A stretch of 64,000 nt of DNA, taken from contig NC_091048.1 in assembly GCF_963966145.1 (NCBI RefSeq), positions 14,074,001 through 14,138,000 of the forward strand, in the 5' to 3' direction. Every line of letters begins with the position of its first letter. Within the stretch, counting starts at the first letter, position 1. The position numbers and the translations under genes were made by a program. The notes under the pieces were generated by a model. The model ran no database searches and was not told the DNA's origin. It saw only the letters and a list, made by a program, of their open reading frames with translations. The stretch comes from Tenebrio molitor (Eukaryota > Arthropoda > Insecta > Coleoptera > Tenebrionidae). This document shows, piece after piece, positions 34,501-44,607 of this stretch.

Positions 34501-34790
34501 GATCTATGAATTTTAAGGCCCTTTTCCTTTTTGAAATCTCTGTTGCAGTCTTCACATCGAAAAACTAATTTTTCTCCAGAAATTTTATGACACTTTTTGA
34601 CGTTTCCGAATTTATGTTCAAGATTAGCGTTCGAAGGACCTGCATCAGTTAAATCTTGATCACTTATTTTCCAATCTGTTGTTCGTAGACGAAATCTTGT
34701 GTCTTGAGGATATTTAAACTCAAGATAACTATTACTTTCTTCAAGAGAATTATCAAATGATGTTGACAGACGCATGGCACTCTAAGGTGA
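31510..34790 (-). mobile_element. R2-type non-LTR retrotransposon, apparently full-length coding
   Basis: A single long ORF occupies nearly the whole element. Downstream of its stop, on the - strand, there is only a short AT-rich tail with AATAAAG (31515-31521). No poly-A tract or target duplication could be identified, so the outer limits are approximate. Upstream it is bounded by the MITE at 34963-35239. Confidence 0.6.
31551..34775 (-). CDS. Retrotransposon protein: C2H2 fingers, reverse transcriptase, CCHC knuckle, RLE endonuclease
   Basis: This 1074-residue protein is uninterrupted. Residues 74-95 form a C2H2 finger (CEDC ... HRSRIH) and 150-172 a second one (CNLC ... HVDKYH). Between them NCTDYEKQF looks like a finger that lost its second cysteine. 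The reverse transcriptase spans about 355-620, with SPGLDGMRPQYLK, KLDFKNAF (catalytic Asp495), AQQGDPCGP and YLDDG (Asp578, Asp579). Cys875, Cys878, Cys883/885, His895 and Cys899 make the knuckle region. RPDGMTLVPW...WDVTVVD (Asp943, Asp959) with a downstream KRKHNKY is the restriction-like endonuclease. This is the R2-group layout: DNA-binding fingers choose the target, the endonuclease nicks it and the reverse transcriptase primes there. The ATG at 34775 leaves both fingers intact. Activity or domestication cannot be judged from one copy. Confidence 0.9.
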   Translation of the reverse strand: MRLSTSFDNSLEESNSYLEFKYPQDTRFRLRTTDWKISDQDLTDAGPSNANLEHKFGNVKKCHKISGEKLVFRCEDCNRDFKKEKGLKIHRSRIHGLMSQSFSSKSFSSEINKTRRKTEEINNTSFNCTDYEKQFGSQDNHSSGQQRLNCNLCPGKSFKDNTRLKIHVDKYHTNSNLPTSSNFSSTVSITKLLINLKQQLPTIRRLPKACRHLAADKLSSIINNCLSTKSISSFEDLLLFSYRAFNVAEKSDKSLNKHIKENISNFEVPQIRTSSKRRTNLSLAKKVEAKVADFDIKGAVKLLSSDDSLASFNEDVTEELKKKHPSPSRELFFPDAFKTGDFSLIVNEQNVREAINSFPAGSSPGLDGMRPQYLKDIISLSAGEAGQRALRALTKLCNFLLSGQLPSEICHLLYGASLCALHKKDGGIRPIAIGNCLRRLTSKLACFQSRNIVNSYLSPHQLGVATKLGCEAAIHTTRTFVNNDLNRSKVVLKLDFKNAFNSVERDCILKEVQCHTPLLYPYLYQCYRNPSTLFFGDHLISSSVGAQQGDPCGPMIFSLAIQPIILSLNSELNIWYLDDGTLADYPEVVLSDFKKVINFSRKIGLELNFNKCEIFSCSGDTDLKIIKEFQNLAPGIKICDRGSLSLLGSPIFDQGFKNTVEKTIITVENLLNKAEFLSRHVAYTLIKNCLFIPKFNFLLRTTPFWKFSNYVNSIDSSLKSSLEKVLNLRLTDLQWCQSTLPIRFGGLGIRRISDICLPAFLSSIHGVKKLVSQLLNSKDNELIIHHYDEALAVWDVENDNERPTIPQFQKNWDNINIKRTIDNDLIFNSSRDLARFKALQCRESGSWLHAIPSPNIGTLLDNTSFQVCIGLRLGCNLCTPHICKCNAKVDEIGIHGLSCSKSSGRFSRHTEINSIINRSLTSIHVNSTLEPNGLSRDDGKRPDGMTLVPWNKGQPLVWDVTVVDTLADSYVLKTSEVSGFAAEMACKRKHNKYRSIISSNYIFKGLAFETLGPWCKETIDFINVIGDRLIAESGDSKSKKFLFERISLAIQRGNAASIRGTFPDSALLSEIFAL

Positions 34791-34962
34791 TTTTAAAATT
34801 ATCTGTACCTAATGATTAATATTCTAATCTTTTTAATAATTTTCTACAATAGGGATTTTAGCTTTGAAACATTTTTAAAATTATACCAAAAATGCTTTGA
34901 CTAACAAAGTTCAATTATTGAATACAACGCAGTAAGAGATGTTTGAGATATTGACAGAAATA

Positions 34963-35239
34963 TTGGGTGATTCAAAATGATTGTGGATAAGTATGGCAAC
35001 TATGTACGAAAATGTATGTGGCAACTGTGTGGGTAGGATAGAGTTGACATTTATTTGAGTGTTCAGTTACGCAATTTTTAAAGTTGTCAAATCAATGTGC
35101 AATGATATAAAAAAAAGTCAAATGTACAATTATGAAATGTCATACAAAATAATATCAACTCTACCCCACTCACACCCTTGCCACATACATTTTCGTACAT
35201 AGTTGCCATACTTATCCACAATCATTTTGAATCACCCAA
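34963..35239. mobile_element. MITE, 277 bp, copy 1 (second at 48313-48597)
   Basis: Ends TTGGGTGATTCAAAATGATT with inverted partner at the right, continuing GTGGATAAGTATGGCAACTA on both arms (about 90 bp each). TA lies on both sides. Copy 2 shares ends, arms and a short internal GTCAAATC...GTGCAATGAT region. Confidence 0.85.
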
Positions 35240-35244
35240 TATGT

Positions 35245-38000
35245 TTTTGCATTCATCTTGTTTTAGATTTCTTGTTGGTATAGAATATAGATAGTGTTTC
35301 AGTTCAGAATTGGCAAATTGTTTGAAAATCATAATTTAATTTCAGTTTCCTGAATACGTAAGTTAATTGTAGGTACGTGTTGCAGTGGTAAAAAATGTAG
35401 GCTTTTCATTTTACTTATATGTATAGAAAACAATAACACCTTGCAAATCTTTACATTATCATTCTTAGTTATTGCTAAATCCAATCTTTGAGAAAACAGT
35501 GTATAGAACAATTACGTCAAAAATAGATACAAAAATAGTAAGTAACCATTATGTGGTTGTGGTTAAATTTAACGTCAGTGTCACAAATAATACATCATTT
35601 TGACCTTTTATGAGAACATGAGACTGCCCGACGGTCTCGAATTCTCGACCAATTATATTAGATCTTGTTATATATGGAAAAAAATCTGTCTAAATAGCGA
35701 ATAAGTGAAGTGTTAAAAGTGAAATTCCCCCAATATGTTTTGATATTCAGACAACGTCCACCAGATAATCAAAACTTCTAATTTCCCTAAAGAAATCATA
35801 ACTCGGCGTCGCTGTCCCGGAACATCCTGGATAATGTTCATACTAAACGTGATCTGATTTTATTATAAACCTCGGCATTATAAATTCCATTTAATCACAA
35901 ACGAAAATACGATCGAAATATGTATCTTGTGTTTAGTATATTCTCCACACACACAAGAAATATTTAATTTCAATAAAAGCCTCTTGCACATCAAAGATTA
36001 ATATCGATGTCTGCCAGGCCTGCGGCGTTTTGGTTAGAGGTTGCATTCGAAAATTGCAAAAATTGTTCGTCGATTCGGAAAGTCCGGAATAGGACGAAAT
36101 GTCTCGAAGACAAACACATGTATATCATATAAAATATATAAAGCCCGAACAAGTATAAAGCTACAAAGGGAATAAGCACATTTCAATGTAAAAACCTTTA
36201 GCGAGAACGGCCATGACAGTGTAAAGCTCCTAAGCTAGGGGTTTAGGGAAGAAAGACTGCTAATAGAGCTTTCCAGAGCTTTTACCGGCGCGCTGAAACC
36301 CAATTCATGATCCAATAACAAAAGACAACGATATTACCGGCCGCTCGGACAAAGACCGCCAGCTTGCAACGCAGTTTGGGACGAGATTGGATCATAGAGG
36401 ATGATTCCGCCGTCCCCGATAAAGCGAGCACCACAATAACCTGTCTTTTCGACAGAATTCGATGCACAAATCACAATTAATCATCTCTTTCGGGCGAGCT
36501 TTTGTCCGACCGAACGCAACTATAAAACAACCAGGATCAGGATGTGTGGAAAAAGGATCCGACCGCTCATTTATTTTGTCAACATCGGTGATTTAGTCGT
36601 AGGCACAAACCGACATACACTACACATCAAAAGTCTGTTAAGGTTTTTATGAGTGCAGCAGTTCGGCTGCTCCGTCCGGGATGTGGACGAGATAAACACA
36701 CGCACTAGTATGTTGGCCACCTTGAAAATCCTGGCAGGACTATTAGGTCTTGGGTAGTAAATACTGCGGGGTCCTGTTAACTCTAACTACTCCGCTGATC
36801 ACCCTGGAGACAAGACAGCAAGAAACTCTCCGACGATTTTTTTTTCCGAATCCGACCACCTTATGGTAAGGCTGGATCTAGTTTTTTCCCATGACTACCA
36901 CGAACAATAAACTTGAAAAAAATCACAGCGGTATAATAATTTAACAATAGGGCGGTGTATCAGTAGCGTATCATAATACCACTTATGAGAATGCCTTACG
37001 CCCTTTAGTTGCGCGTGTTTTGGCCCCCCCGCTGAAACTTGTCCATCCTAATTGGTGCTGTTCTCCCGTACAACACGTGTCTTATTTAACGAAATTTCGG
37101 CAACATCCATTTGTATCCAGAATTGTATTATGTTCTTCGCTTTTATATGTAACGAGATTACCTTTTGTGTTCTCCTAATGGCCATCACAATACCTACTTT
37201 TACCATAATTTCAGGCTTTGCGGTCAGATTAAGTTAACAACAAAAATCTACTCTCTGTGTGATGGTGTGCTACGGTGTAAAATCGAAGTCGCACGATCTC
37301 CACGAGTCGGTTCGTTCTTATTCGTGCTTATATAAGCCAGATAAAGGGGGAGGCTATTATCTGGTTTATTAACCCGGGCAGTGGCAACGCGAATCTAATG
37401 TCATAATACAGTTATGTGCCACATAAACACTCGCCAGACCCTAATGCCTTCCGTTTAGGCACGTCACAGTCATCTTCAATGTCTTCATAATAGCTTTATC
37501 CGAAGCGAGCTCGTACATTGTAACGTTTTATAGATCTTCCCCTTTGATTTCTGTTATTATTATGACATATTTCGAGTTAATTTATACGACAGAATCTGAC
37601 ATAAAGCTGTTACGAAAGGGTGGATCATTCGAGAGGGCTATATAATACATATCCCACCTTTAACCAATTTACATAATTTAAATGCTTATTACTTATTATA
37701 CGTTTGAAATAGGTACATAGACATCATTTGAATACAAACATTACGAACTAACTAAAAATGATAAATAATGCAAATACAGTGTTTGAGATAAAAATGAAAA
37801 TGAATAGATATGTGTATATGTGAATAATGTGTTAGCAAGAATGTTGCTAAATTCTTATGATAAAACGCCAAAAATGTTTTTAAAGAAATAGAAAAGCAAA
37901 AGTAGTAGTCAAAGATAACGAATCATGAAAAATACAAACAAATCGAATGAAAAATATCAAATGAAAGATATTAAAAATTTTAACTGAATATGTAACCAAA
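35245..38000. promoter_or_regulatory. Unique region, candidate regulatory DNA
   Basis: About 2.7 kb with little repeat content. It includes GC-rich blocks at 36000-36560 and 36620-36830 and a palindromic TATA-like word CTTATATAAG at 37328-37337. No exon is convincing, as frames are below 65 codons without motifs. It lies 13-15 kb upstream of the Hmx start and could hold enhancers or an unannotated non-coding transcript. Confidence 0.3.
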
Positions 38001-38002
38001 TA

Positions 38003-38254
38003 TCGTGTGAGCAACAAGTACTGTTTGAGTTGGCAATAAATTCTGGTAACTTTTGGTGATTTTTATGTCATGTTCCAACGAGAAAACCATTTTATTAAAA
38101 AAAGATTACAGAAACCAAGACGTTTAAATTTGAAATGTATGCCAGTTGTCAATAATGTCAATAAAACAAACCGAAATAGATACAATTCGCAGTCTTGAAA
38201 ATTTCATGTAAATTTTTTTATTGCCAACTGAAACAGTTACTGTTGCTCACCCGG
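38003..38254. mobile_element. MITE of the 11926 family, copy 2
   Basis: Inverse copy of 20806-21062, with ends TCGTGTGAGCAACAA and (inverted) CCGGGTGAGCAACAG and the same GTTGGCAA block; TA outside. The MVFSLEHDIK relic is on the - strand. Confidence 0.85.
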
Positions 38255-38499
38255 TATTATTCATATACGAGGATATTCAAATTTTTTAAACATCACTCGT
38301 AAATAAAATAAAATACGTAAAGTTAAAATTATTTTTATAAAATGTACCCTTATATTGTCTAATTGGTGGGAGTTTCTCTTGAATAAAAGAGGATATTGGC
38401 AACCAATTATTGATAACTGAAAGCCTCTGGTGTAAAAATAAAGAATTAGACAAAACAAAAGGCGTCCTTTAACCAAACAATCGGCCATTTGTTTCGTCG

Positions 38500-39240
38500 T
38501 CTAGTTAGAACGGAACCAAGCATCGATTATCTGCTGGTTGGCATTGTGGAACCAAATTGAAACACTAACAAATGAAACTCGAAAAATAAGAGTGGATATC
38601 GATTGAAAAAAGACAACAATGAGAATAAATTGGGGAGCGATTGTTGGTTGTGATTGTCGTTTACCCCAGCAGGAGACGTCGACTTTGATGTCGCTTTTTA
38701 ATCAGTCTCGAATATATCGGAGCGTTTCTTTGACATTTGACCGAATAATCCGTCTTTTATACTAACCAGACTCGTTCGAGAATTAAATAGTAGATGAATA
38801 GATAAATGTGCATATACGTGGTGCTCTAGAAACGTGGGTAAGGTGATAACGCGTCAGTGGCCAATCCGGGTTGTTGGTTACCGCTGACCCGCAGCAATTG
38901 GGTTCAATCAGCGGTAATTGATTAAGACCACGAGAGTATAAAGCTGTGCAAACTACCCATTTCATCGATCAGCCACTAACCACTTACACTAAATACACCA
39001 ACTTGCACCTGATAGATGCTTGCAAATAAACGCCTCAATTAAACAGCGAACCTTGAAGCCATTCGTTGGAAGAGCCCGCAGGAATTCCGACCAGTTTCAA
39101 TGGAGCTTTGTGTACGTAGGATGATTCACCATAGTCCACGATTGGCATTAATCAGAACATAGTCTTAAATGGTCAAAGCTTCTTCATTATGACGGCCTTT
39201 TACGCCCTTTACCCATACCTTTAATTCAAACAAGCGGAGT
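38500..39240 (+). promoter_or_regulatory. Unique island with a promoter-like TATA/initiator pair
   Basis: GTATAAAG (TATAAAG at 38937-38943) is followed by ATCAGCC with its adenine at 38971, about 34 bases downstream, roughly the TATA-to-initiator distance of an arthropod core promoter. The first ATG after it gives only eight codons, so a non-coding or spliced transcript would be needed. A GCGGTAATTGATTAA block sits just upstream. The call rests on motif words only. Confidence 0.25.
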
Positions 39241-39248
39241 TACACATA

Positions 39249-39412
39249 CAGTGTTTTTCTTTTGGTTTTCCTCTTTTGTCAATTGTATTTCACTATTTCT
39301 CAAAACTATTTCATACGTACGTCACTTTGATATTCAATAGAGATAAGAAATATTTTTGAGAAATTGTGAAATACAATTGACAAAAGAGGAAAACCAAAAG
39401 AAAAAGAGTGTA
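39249..39412. mobile_element. Hairpin element with near-perfect ~60-bp arms
   Basis: TTTTTCTTTTGGTTTTCCTC and TTTTGTCAATTGTATTTCAC in the left arm are repeated exactly inverted in the right arm. Arms differ at about two or three positions over 60 bp, with a loop of about 35 bp. Confidence 0.85.
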
Positions 39413-39524
39413 ATATCCGTTATAAATATACTCGTAATTACATACTGTTCTTTTTAAAATACGAATAGGTAGAGATATTTCTCTACTATTATTACTAGGA
39501 GTATTAATTATATTACAATTATTA

Positions 39525-40138
39525 CTGTCGCAAGCAAAAAATTCTGGTCGTCAATGTCATTTCAATATTTGGTTAGACTGTCACAAATTAAAAAATTTCC
39601 CTGCCTGATTATGCCCATGTCAACAAAATGTCAAAAAAAAAATAGTTGAAATTTTTTAATAAACAATTGTCAAAACGTTGTCATGTTGGTATGAGCCAAA
39701 CAGTGATTTTCATGATAATACGGTTAGTCACACTGAGTGTCAACATTTTTTAAATGTAACTGAGCCTGCGCCCTGACGAGAGAGAGTTTATTTCAAATTC
39801 GAAAAAGATTTCTGCTGATTTCTCATTAAAAGTGATTTGAAAATGAATTCGCGGAATAAAGGTACGGGAAGTGAAGTGAACATAACCTTAACTATGATTT
39901 GGTGTCAAATTGTTATACAGCTGGTCCATATGCGCACATTTTAGGGTGGTACAGAGTGGTTTTTTACCTAATTTTGACATTGACAATTGTTTATTTAAAA
40001 AAATTCACTATAGTTAACTAATGTCACTTAATGTCATACAACATGATAGGTTGTGATATTTACGACCGTTTTACAATGGAGAATTTTCCATTGTGTCAAA
40101 TCATGATTTTGACGACCAGTTTTTTTTGCTCGCGACAG
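39525..40138. mobile_element. Element with CTGTCGCAAGC ends, 614 bp
   Basis: Left end CTGTCGCAAGCAAAAAATTC is matched by an inverted CTGTCGCGAGCAAAAAAAAC on the right, both running into TGGTCGTCAA. Further in, TTTTTTAATAAACAATTGTC (about 39650) and its inverse (about 39985) continue the symmetry. No coding motif was seen. Confidence 0.65.
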
Positions 40139-40139
40139 T

Positions 40140-40634
40140 TCATATGAATGACTTTTTAAAAAAATCTTAGAGATAGTGCGTAATATGTTACCAGATCATA
40201 GATGGTTGTGTTTTAGATAAAATAGAGATTATGGAAAATATTTTGTAATAGAAATAACATTTTCCAAACAGATAGATATTATTACATAATTAAACATGTG
40301 ACATGTGGTGCAATGACGGAACTACAGTTTGACCGCATTTTTCACAACAAAAAATTTAATTCTCACACATACGGCCTGATACAGAATAACTAAATCTGTT
40401 GGTAACAATGAAATTTAGCAAATTTGAAATTTAGCATCACAGGTTCATTTTTGTAATAGCATAAACATAACCTAAAAAAAAAATTAATGTATGAGAAGAC
40501 ACTGTATACTAATTCAGAGTTGGTGGTAACATGAAATTCTTGTTCTCAGTAACATTCAGTCTTTTTATTATTTTATGTATTTAATTTGTTAATCCCACTT
40601 TTAAGGAAATTACAATGGCAGATTTTTTCTTGCG
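40140..40634. other. AT-rich spacer
   Basis: Nothing recognisable. Confidence 0.4.
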
Positions 40635-40844
40635 CACCTATAGTAATTAGGTATGTACAAGTCGCAAAATGTAGATTGATACTTGAGCTGCGCAGATAGA
40701 ATGAGAATAGAAAGACCGAAAATCCTTCGACGGCTTCGTTTACAGTTGATCTCTCCCCACTACTTCCCACAATTTCACTGCGCATCCATTTCTTAAGTGT
40801 CAAGCTTTGTTTTGCGACTTGTACATACCTAACTACTATAGGTG
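40635..40844. mobile_element. MITE, 210 bp
   Basis: CACCTATAGTAATTAGGTAT then GTACAAGTCGCAAAA at the left is inverted at the right, with two extra bases. The interior is unrelated on the two sides. Confidence 0.8.
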
Positions 40845-41143
40845 TAATTGTAATTTATATTTTAATAATGAATGTTTGTGTATTCGTTCCAAACAATTTG
40901 TAATACCGGTAAATCTGTATAACAGATATGTGAAAAAAAAAACCGTTTCTGCTTTGACGGTTTTCTAATAAAAATTAGTAAGTAAAACTTGTAAAAATTA
41001 CAAAACAGTATATTTCCTTTCTTTTCTTTTAATATCTACTTTATTAATCAGCAAATTGAAAGCGTAAAAAGCTCAAGAATTGAAAATATTGAATTTTTAT
41101 TTGGGATCTTCTTTATAAAGGTATGTATATGTATGATTATGAT

Positions 41144-41322
41144 GGTGTTCATTTAAATTTCCGGTCAAAGTTGGCGTTGAAGAGTCGATTGTGAGCGCAC
41201 CATTCATGTAAAAACACAAACAACGGTAAGATTTAAACAGCTGATCTGTGATCCGTAATCCGTAGTGCGTTCACAATCGACTTTTCAACGTCAACTTTGA
41301 CCGGAAGTTTACATGAACACCC
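41144..41322. mobile_element. MITE with GGTGTTCAT ends
   Basis: Left GGTGTTCATTTAAATTTCC then GGTCAAAGTTGGCGTTGA, inverted at the right; inner arms GTCGATTGTGA and TCACAATCGAC. It is related to the 56364-56624 element (both have GTTGGCGTTG and GTGCGTTCACAA words). Confidence 0.75.
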
Positions 41323-41576
41323 GATATATTGATAATCTACTATTTGTTTAAATCTCTTTAACCGTAATTGCACGTTATGGTTTGAACATGTTTAATAAGT
41401 ACATATAAAAAAAAACATAAAAACAATTAAACCCCCCATTTTTTCAGTACCTAAAGACTTACAAACGCAGATATCAAGCACATTATACTCGTAGATAATA
41501 ATTATCTTAATTTTTATTCCTAAATATTATTTTAGACTATTTGCTTTTTGTTGTTAACCAGAGTTGATATCACGTA

Positions 41577-41934
41577 CTATGGCGGACAATAAATTTAGGC
41601 CGGCCTGTCATTGAGTTGACATCAAAATGTGAAGCTGGCATAATGTTCAACTAACCCCATTTTCGATTTTTGTCATTCTTGTCATCGTGACAGCGATAAT
41701 CAAAAATAAAATTGGGAAAAGAAGCGTGCACCAGAGAGAAGTGCTACTACAAATGAGTTACGCTAGTGCGTCAAGATCTGTAAGTTACGAAAAAGGCGAA
41801 GGAAACGCCAAACAGCTTGAAAACCTTCAGTTTGACAAACTGACACATCAGTCATAATGACAATAAATGGTCGCTTGCATTGACTTTTTTGAAATGTCAG
41901 AAATTTGCCGCCCTAAATTTATTGTCCGCCAAAG
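41577..41934. mobile_element. MITE, 358 bp, TGGCGGACAATAAATTTAGG ends
   Basis: Both ends contain TGGCGGACAATAAATTTAGG in inverted orientation, with TA outside (41575-41576 and 41935-41936). The interior has no coding motif. Confidence 0.85.
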
Positions 41935-42009
41935 TACCTACTCAAACAGTCAGAAAATATTTTCACAGACATAACCTGCAAGATACTTTTGTATATCACA
42001 TGTGCAATA

Positions 42010-43277
42010 CAGGGTGGTCCCGATATAACCTGCCAGAAGAAATCCAGTAATAGGTAACGATGAGCAGAACTCATACAAAAAAATTTTTCTAATAAAAGTC
42101 TTTTCGTTTTCGAGATAAAAATAATTGAAAATTTGGTCAAAATTTGCTGTACGCTAATGAGTTAATCGGTTTTAAAAAGGTAATTCTGGTTACTTGGCTG
42201 CAATTTCTTTAGTAACGGTACCTGTAACACCTATGACATTTGTCAAGTTTAATTTTAAATTTGCGAATCCTTCAAAAAGTTATGAAATTCACAAAACAAG
42301 AATACGCCGATTTGCATTTACTCTATGGCGAAATACGTGGTAATTCAAGACCGGCAAGGCGACCATACGGCGAACGTTTTCTTGAAGGAGTCCTTCCGTC
42401 CCGTTGTACTTTTGTGGAGCTACATCTGCATTTATGTGAGGAGTGAGGTTGGTTCTGACTGATTCCAATACGATGGCGTCCCCGATCCTCCATTTAACTC
42501 CTCTGGATTTTTGGGGCCACACGAAAGATTTGGTATACGAAGTTGAAATAAATCCAAAAGGCCAACTCCAGAAACGCGTAACAGACGCCGCCAACCACAT
42601 TCGTAAAAACCCAGAAATGCTGAATTCTGTTTATGAAAATTGGTACCGGCGTACTCAAATGTGCTTAAATGCCAACGGAAGGCACACAGAACATTTATTA
42701 TAAAATAATGTTTCTAGTCTAGTTTACCTTTCATTAGTTAGTAGATATTCTCAGTTAGAGTTGAAAGTAGGAATATGTAAAGTGTAAATAAATTTAGTCA
42801 ATACATTATTTTGGCTATTTAACCACAATTAAGACGATACTCTTATTACACAGTTCTTCCACAATTTTGCACACACTACCTCTACATTTATTTACACATT
42901 GAAGAACACCACTTTATTTATTACTCATTCATCTCAGTCTACAAAATCAGCTTTTGCACCTAAATAAGCTGGTGAATTAACGCACACAGTGTACAGCGTT
43001 TTTAATAAATGTCATTAATTTGATTTAGTTTGTCAGATTTGAGATTTGTCATAAACGATTCAGGTACCTATGTTGCTTAGATACTGTCATCCTTACAAAC
43101 ACCAACAATTAATTCCTGAGTAGGTACGTATTTTTGTCGTCAGCAGCGTCGAATGGGTGTGGATAGGGGTTAATTTATCCCCATCGTTTTGGACCTAATG
43201 AAAAGGGGGTTTTTGGAGTTGTTAGATCCTTCTAATGACCCAGAATTTTTTTGGCAGCTTATATCGGGACCACCCTG
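42010..43277. mobile_element. Tc1/mariner-type element, copy B, 1268 bp
   Basis: Same ends as copy A (CAGGGTGGTCCCGATATAAC, with one substitution at the right end), TA outside. The two copies are 13.9 kb apart in the same orientation and differ by scattered substitutions and small indels. Confidence 0.9.
42282..42703 (+). pseudogene. Deleted transposase, copy B
   Basis: MKFTKQEYADLHLLYGEIRG and the rest of a helix-turn-helix run to CEE and a stop at 42446. A second frame overlapping from 42443 encodes ASPILHLTPLDFWGHTKDLV and YENWYRRTQMCLNANGRH, then TEHLL at the normal C-terminus. The N-terminal piece ends where the catalytic core should begin, and the second piece starts near its last acidic residue. 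The same joint is present in copy A, so the deletion predates the amplification of this subfamily. Confidence 0.75.
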
Positions 43278-43321
43278 TATAAGAAGTGTGTTAAAATTGG
43301 TATAAGAAGTGTGTTAAAATT
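43278..43321. repeat. 22-bp tandem duplication
   Basis: TATAAGAAGTGTGTTAAAAT occurs twice in direct tandem right at the edge of copy B. Confidence 0.8.
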
Positions 43322-43640
43322 TTAAACAAAAACCTGGTTATTTTGAATAAATTTATACCACTCAAGTATTATCCAGTATTATCAATCTTGTCGGAAGTTA
43401 GGAATATCAATTTTGATGTTAGATATATATATAAACATTTCTTCTGCTAATGTTTATTATCTTGAACCCTTTCTAAACCCCAAAGTTTTAAAGTCATGGT
43501 ACTGTCAACGCATGTCAAATTTTGAACTATCGCGGCAAACGTCACATTTAATGACAATTGTAAAACAGAAAATGGCGAATTAAAGATTCGACGGATTAAG
43601 AGAAAAATTACAATGGTAATGTTTATTTTAATAAACAATG

Positions 43641-43818
43641 TTACAACAGATGCTGAAAGTGTTCACCATTTTGTTCTAAGCACAAACGGGCCTTTCGTTT
43701 AAATCCACTGATAGCATTTTGTAACATTAATTTATATACAAATGAGTGTATCGTTTCAAAAAGACCTACGGCTTCAGATCCAGTGCCAACTTTAATAACA
43801 AATTCAATGGATCGCTCG
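43641..43818 (-). pseudogene. Mariner-like transposase C-terminal relic
   Basis: On the - strand a frame reads LFETIHSFVYKLMLQNAISG then FKRKARLCLEQNGEHFQHLL and a stop at 43641-43643. The C-x5-NG[EG]HF[QE]HLL tail is the usual end of this transposase group. Nothing upstream could be joined to it and no terminal repeats were found, so it is an isolated fragment. Confidence 0.65.
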
Positions 43819-44045
43819 ATGTAACAGTCCGAAAATTGATACTTTTGGATAAGTATATTACATTAAAAACATATGATAAAAACTGAATCGCTCTCATTGA
43901 TATAGCGTATAAGTACGAGTATAATTTTACCTACACATATCCTCATAGAGGATTTACCACGATACTTATTTATAAACTTGCAAGGAAATAATTTGAGCAT
44001 TTTCTTCTCTTATATGAAAAACGGAAATAGTTATTAACGTCATAA

Positions 44046-44142
44046 GGCCGATATGAGCAAATAACAGACGCGGATGAATATTGTAAAATCGAGAGACAGC
44101 CGAGATTTATAATCAGCCGAGTCTGTTATTTGCGTATCGGCC
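44046..44142. repeat. Hairpin, 97 bp
   Basis: GGCCGATATGAGCAAATAAC followed by AGAC is inverted at the right as GTCTGTTATTTGCGTATCGG followed by CC. A 101-codon frame across it on the - strand (to 44345) was not recognised. Confidence 0.7.
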
Positions 44143-44607
44143 GTGTGGCGCTCAGTACTTTTCATGATACCATGAACATTTAATATTTGAGGATTCGTAA
44201 ATTTTGCTTGTCTTTCATCACTAATACAATTTACTAGTGATCTGTGGCTTAATTGCGTAATATCATCGCAACGGAATATATGTATATATGGAATACCGTT
44301 AATAAATAACGGCCGTGGCTGATAGTGATGTGACACACATATCAATTGAGGAGAGAGTACTGTTATAGCAGGTTAACAGTATGTTATCATGAAAAATAAA
44401 TTTGTTCCTTATTAAATTGTTTTGGTGTAGATTTCATGTCCCTGCAATTGTTTGTAGAGATAGCATTAGGTATCCCTATTGATGAGACAAAGACATCTGC
44501 ACTACAAATTCTATAATAATATCATTTAGATGAAGATCTTAAATGATATATTTTCTTAATCAATTCTAGTTTTCATGCAGTAGTGTTTGTAAGAGAATGC
44601 TGGCCAC

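Noticed and set aside
37328..37337. Palindromic CTTATATAAG as a TATA box
   Set aside because: No initiator at the right distance and no frame downstream; kept only as a remark.
44040..44345. 101-codon - strand frame
   Set aside because: Overlaps a hairpin repeat, has no ATG and matches no known pattern.
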